A DNA stretch of 64,000 bases. Source: Monoplex corrugatus (Eukaryota > Mollusca > Gastropoda > Littorinimorpha > Ranellidae). A model generated the notes under the pieces. It was not told the origin of the DNA. It did no database searches and worked only from the letters and a program-made list of their open reading frames with translations. The stretch is taken from contig CM060307.1 of the NCBI GenBank assembly GCA_030674185.1, positions 59,413,981-59,477,980 on the forward strand, in the 5' to 3' direction. Made by a program: the position numbers and the translations under genes. How positions within the stretch are numbered: the first letter of the stretch is position 1; every line of letters begins with the position of its first letter. Of the stretch, positions 61,435-64,000 are shown one piece after another.

Positions 61435-61611
61435 TGAAAAGTTAATCTATAAACGTCCATAGAACATTGCCTCCTCGGCTCGTGCACAGATTCGTTGATA
61501 TTCTTATCACTTCTGCTTCTCCCGTTGCTAAGTTATTGTCTTAACTCTTTGAAGAAGTAATATAGTTGCCTTGCACAACCACTGTGGACGCGATCAACGG
61601 GACCTGCCACA
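61435..61611 (-). repeat. Possible copia 5' LTR (177 bp)
   Basis: On the minus strand it begins TGTGGCAGG and ends TTTTCA, immediately next to the primer-binding site. The TG..CA termini and position suggest a short LTR, but without a second copy the outer boundary is a guess. Confidence 0.35.
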
Positions 61612-62549
61612 ACCCTTGGAGACGCACGATTTTGGGGTTTTTTTCAAAAAATTCTCAAAAATACAGATTTTACAGCACAAGAACATATTTTATATCAAAA
61701 TAAAATTCAATTTACGCTCTTTGAGCTGAAGCTACATACAAGGACAATACATCTATTCTACTTACCTTCTTAGAAGGTGAAATGGGGTAGGGTTTTGGCT
61801 CTGGGAAAGAAGTTTTTGATTGACAGTAATCCAACACATAATGTCAGTAAAACACCCATTCTTGACCAGGTAATCCAGAAATCCAGGTAATCACAAGTCC
61901 TTGGTATGACCAGAAGATATAAAAGAACAAACACAGCTTTGTTTTCACACAGGTGAAGCAGCAAAGTGATAATGACGATCCTTTGAAGAAGAAGAAGAAG
62001 GCCTAAATGTCGCCATTTTGGTGCAAGGACAGTCACTCCGGTTGGTTTGGATAAAGGCAAAAACTAACTAATCGGGATAAAATCGATGCAAGGGAAGTAA
62101 CAAACACTTCAGAAGATACCAAAGAGTGTTCCTATATGTGTAGTTAGTTCCCCTAGACCAGCGACCGGCTTGCATCTATTTTTAAAAACCGCAGCGGAAT
62201 ATCCGCTATCACGTCTCTATGGTTTGGCCAGCTGCAGCGGAATGTCCGCTGTCATGTCTCTAATGGTATGGTCATCTGCAGCGGAATATCCGCTGTTACG
62301 TTTCTGAAGAGTTAATTACTCATTTCATCACTTCTGGTAAGCTCGATAACAATGTTTTCTAAGCATGCACTGTTCCGATATTGTCTATCGTTATCATTGG
62401 CATCCATTGCTGCAAGCTGGTAGAAGTGGCCTTATGTTTGAAGGTTAATAAGATGGTGTCAGGGCACAGAGAGGAATTTCACCTCTCTAGACATCAGAAG
62501 TGTCTTCAAGAAACCAAAGACTGAGAATTAGTTAAAGTAACAGATAACG
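61612..62549. other. Unassigned stretch right of copia
   Basis: No gene recognised. Holds three AGCGGA..TCCGCT palindromes (62,193-62,294) and a TTAA just after them. Confidence 0.55.
62193..62294 (+). repeat. Three ~43-bp units, each with an AGCGGA-N3-TCCGCT palindrome
   Basis: Units begin at 62,193, 62,236 and 62,280; each reads AGCGGAATATCCGCT (middle one AATG) followed by RTYAYGTCTCT-type spacer. They end at GAGTTAATTA. Confidence 0.9.
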
Positions 62550-63580
62550 CAAGAGGAGATAAACTGGGGAGCAGTAGATTATTATTCTCTGTGACTGTGA
62601 CATTGCCAGAGGAGACAGCCTTCATGAAATCTGTGTGATAACAGTGATAATTTAAAAGCAAAGACTATAGCCAGTATAGGAGACGGCCTTCGTAATTTAA
62701 GAACTTGTAGTTGTACTGTAAGAGGAGCAGATTATCATTTTGTGATTGTGACATTGTCTGTGTCAGAGGAGGCAGCCTTCTCAATATTTATAATAACTGT
62801 AATTTGATAATATAAACTCCCGGAGCAGTTGTTGTTGTGATTATCATTCTGTGATTGTGACATTGTCTGTGTCAGAGGAGGCAGCCTCCTCAATATTTAT
62901 AATAACTGTAATTTGATAATATAAACTCCCGGAGCAGTTGTTGTTGTTGTCTTTGGCTGTGACATAGCCAAAGGAGATAGCCTTTTCGTTGTGACAGTTG
63001 TTTGTAATTTAAATTAAAATGAAAACTGTTGAAGCAGTAGATTGTTATAATTTTCTTTGAGTGTGACTTTGCCAGAGGAAGCAACATTCACAGAATGACA
63101 GTTTTTAGTAATGTTAAGAACATGAACTGTGGCAACAGTAGATCGTTACAAGAGACAACCTTCATAGTGTGACAGATGTTAGTAATTCTAAAACATGAGC
63201 TGTAGGAGCAGCAGATCATCAGAGAAGACAGTCCTCTTAATCCTTTGACTCCTGCACCCTATCCACCAATTGCGAAATCTTAACCCTTTGACTCCCTCAC
63301 CCTATCCACCAGCTTCCTGCAGGAAGCTGGTGGATAGGGTAAAAGAGTCAGGGGTTAAGGTCTGGTAGATGGAGTGAGGGAGTCAAAGGGTTATGGTTTT
63401 GCTTTGCTATCATGGCTGACAATATGGGATCCTGGTGGACAGGGTGTGGGAGTCAAGGGTTAATGTCTATGTGACAGCTGTTTATAATTTAAGAACATAA
63501 AGTGCAGGAGCAGCAGATTTTCAGATGAGACGGCCTTCATATAATGTCTCTGTGACAGCTGTTTATAATTTGAGCAGTGT
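62550..63580 (+). repeat. ~110-bp degenerate satellite, about eight units
   Basis: Recurring order: GGAGCAGTAGATTATCATTC, TGTGACTGTGACATTGCCAG, AGGAGACAGCCTTCATA, GTGACAGTTGTTAGTAATTT, AAGAACATAAACTGT. Two units (from about 62,730 and 62,839) are almost identical. The TTAA-bounded palindrome region (63,238-63,470) interrupts the array; one more unit follows to 63,580. Confidence 0.85.
63280..63358. repeat. TTAA-bounded palindrome with a perfect 42-bp core
   Basis: Runs from TTAACCCTTTGACTCCCTC to GAGTCAGGGGTTAA. The core 63,299-63,340 (ACCCTATCCACCAGCTTCCT..) is a perfect inverted repeat of 21 bp per arm with no loop. Related pieces occur at 63,359-63,470, at 15,285-15,347 and near 267-345. 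It resembles ends of a piggyBac-type non-autonomous element. Confidence 0.85.
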
Positions 63581-63854
63581 TTTTGTGTGTGTGAGTGTAA
63601 CTGTGATTGACTGTCACAACACAGTTAATTTATATTGTTTATGGACATGAACTGTGCTGCTGATGATAATTGAAAATTCTGTTGCATTTAATCATTATAT
63701 CTTGGTTGACCTTGTTACTCTTCCTGTGTATGGATGAGTGTGATAAATATTGCCCTGTTCTTGTGTTGCAGTTGTGTGTTGTATACAGTAGTATGGTATC
63801 ATATCAGCTTGTCATTGTTGAGCATTTCATGAATATATATATCTAAAGAATACT

Positions 63855-63870
63855 GGGGGGGGGGGGGGGG
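63855..63870 (+). repeat. Poly-G run (16 nt)
   Basis: Uninterrupted G tract, quadruplex-competent, near the window end; the length is assembly-sensitive. Confidence 0.95.
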
Positions 63871-64000
63871 TGGGGAGTCAGGACTGTTAGGTTCTGAAAG
63901 TTGTGATCTTGTTCTAATTCATTCTAGTGGGTTCATTTGTGTGTTTGTGTGTGTGCATGCATGGATGTTCGTTCGGTGTGTGTGTGTCACTGTGTGTGTG

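Larger units (their letters stand above)
55352..61611 (-). mobile_element. Ty1/copia LTR retrotransposon, decayed and split by two LINEs
   Basis: Read on the minus strand, from high to low coordinates: possible 5' LTR (61,611-61,435), primer-binding site (61,434-61,423), Gag with zinc knuckle, protease, GAG-pre-integrase, zinc-finger remnant, [integrase core absent], RT, RNase H. Protease-(integrase)-RT-RNase H order is the copia order. LINE D (58,908-60,014) lies in the integrase zinc-finger region and LINE C (56,007-57,838) between RT and RNase H. No 3' LTR was found. Several frameshifts and stops make it immobile. Confidence 0.9.

Overview
This is a eukaryotic nuclear window, intron-rich and repeat-rich, most likely from a mollusc and probably a gastropod. 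The lineage call is an inference. It rests on an animal-type pantothenate kinase gene with six phase-consistent GT-AG introns, on tRNA-derived SINEs of a type I associate with gastropod genomes, on long CA microsatellites, and on a mixture of RTE, CR1/L2-like, Penelope-like, copia and TTAA-flanked elements. Nothing prokaryotic is present: no operons, no CRISPR.

Layout. 0.8-13.7 kb, + strand: a pantothenate kinase (PANK) gene in seven recognisable coding exons. It is essentially complete for the catalytic core and carries one apparent frameshift in a poorly conserved linker. Two of its six 3' splice sites lie inside tandem duplications that straddle the intron-exon boundary: a 75-bp duplication at exon 4, and an array of eight ~77-bp units at exon 5 whose last unit is the real acceptor. 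13.7-26.9 kb: non-coding flank with SINE copies, a 1.3-kb microsatellite-filled insert bounded by direct repeats, a 58-codon acidic minus-strand ORF that may be the start of a dead piggyBac-like transposase, and a 33-bp minisatellite. 27.0-28.4 kb: a 5'-truncated CR1/L2-like LINE (copy A). 28.4-34 kb: sparse, SINE copies and a CA array. 34-46.6 kb: a graveyard of RTE-type LINE copies in both orientations, a Penelope-like element with a GIY-YIG endonuclease domain, and a long-armed hairpin MITE inserted in an RTE copy. 47.8-48.9 kb: LINE copy B.

49.7-54.5 kb, + strand: the first recognisable exons of an ankyrin-repeat gene that should continue beyond the window or past the repeats. Its 4.4-kb intron holds a candidate two-exon small gene (78 codons), function unknown. 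55.4-61.6 kb, - strand: a decayed Ty1/copia element (Gag with zinc knuckle, protease, GAG-pre-integrase and zinc-finger remnants, RT, RNase H) that has lost its integrase core and been split by two LINE copies (C and D). 62-63.6 kb: a ~110-bp satellite and TTAA-bounded palindromes.

Only the PANK and ankyrin genes are confidently host genes. The rest of the coding potential is transposon-derived and mostly broken. The most interesting feature I found is the repeated tandem duplication of splice acceptors in PANK, with decoy acceptors that all lead to early stop codons.
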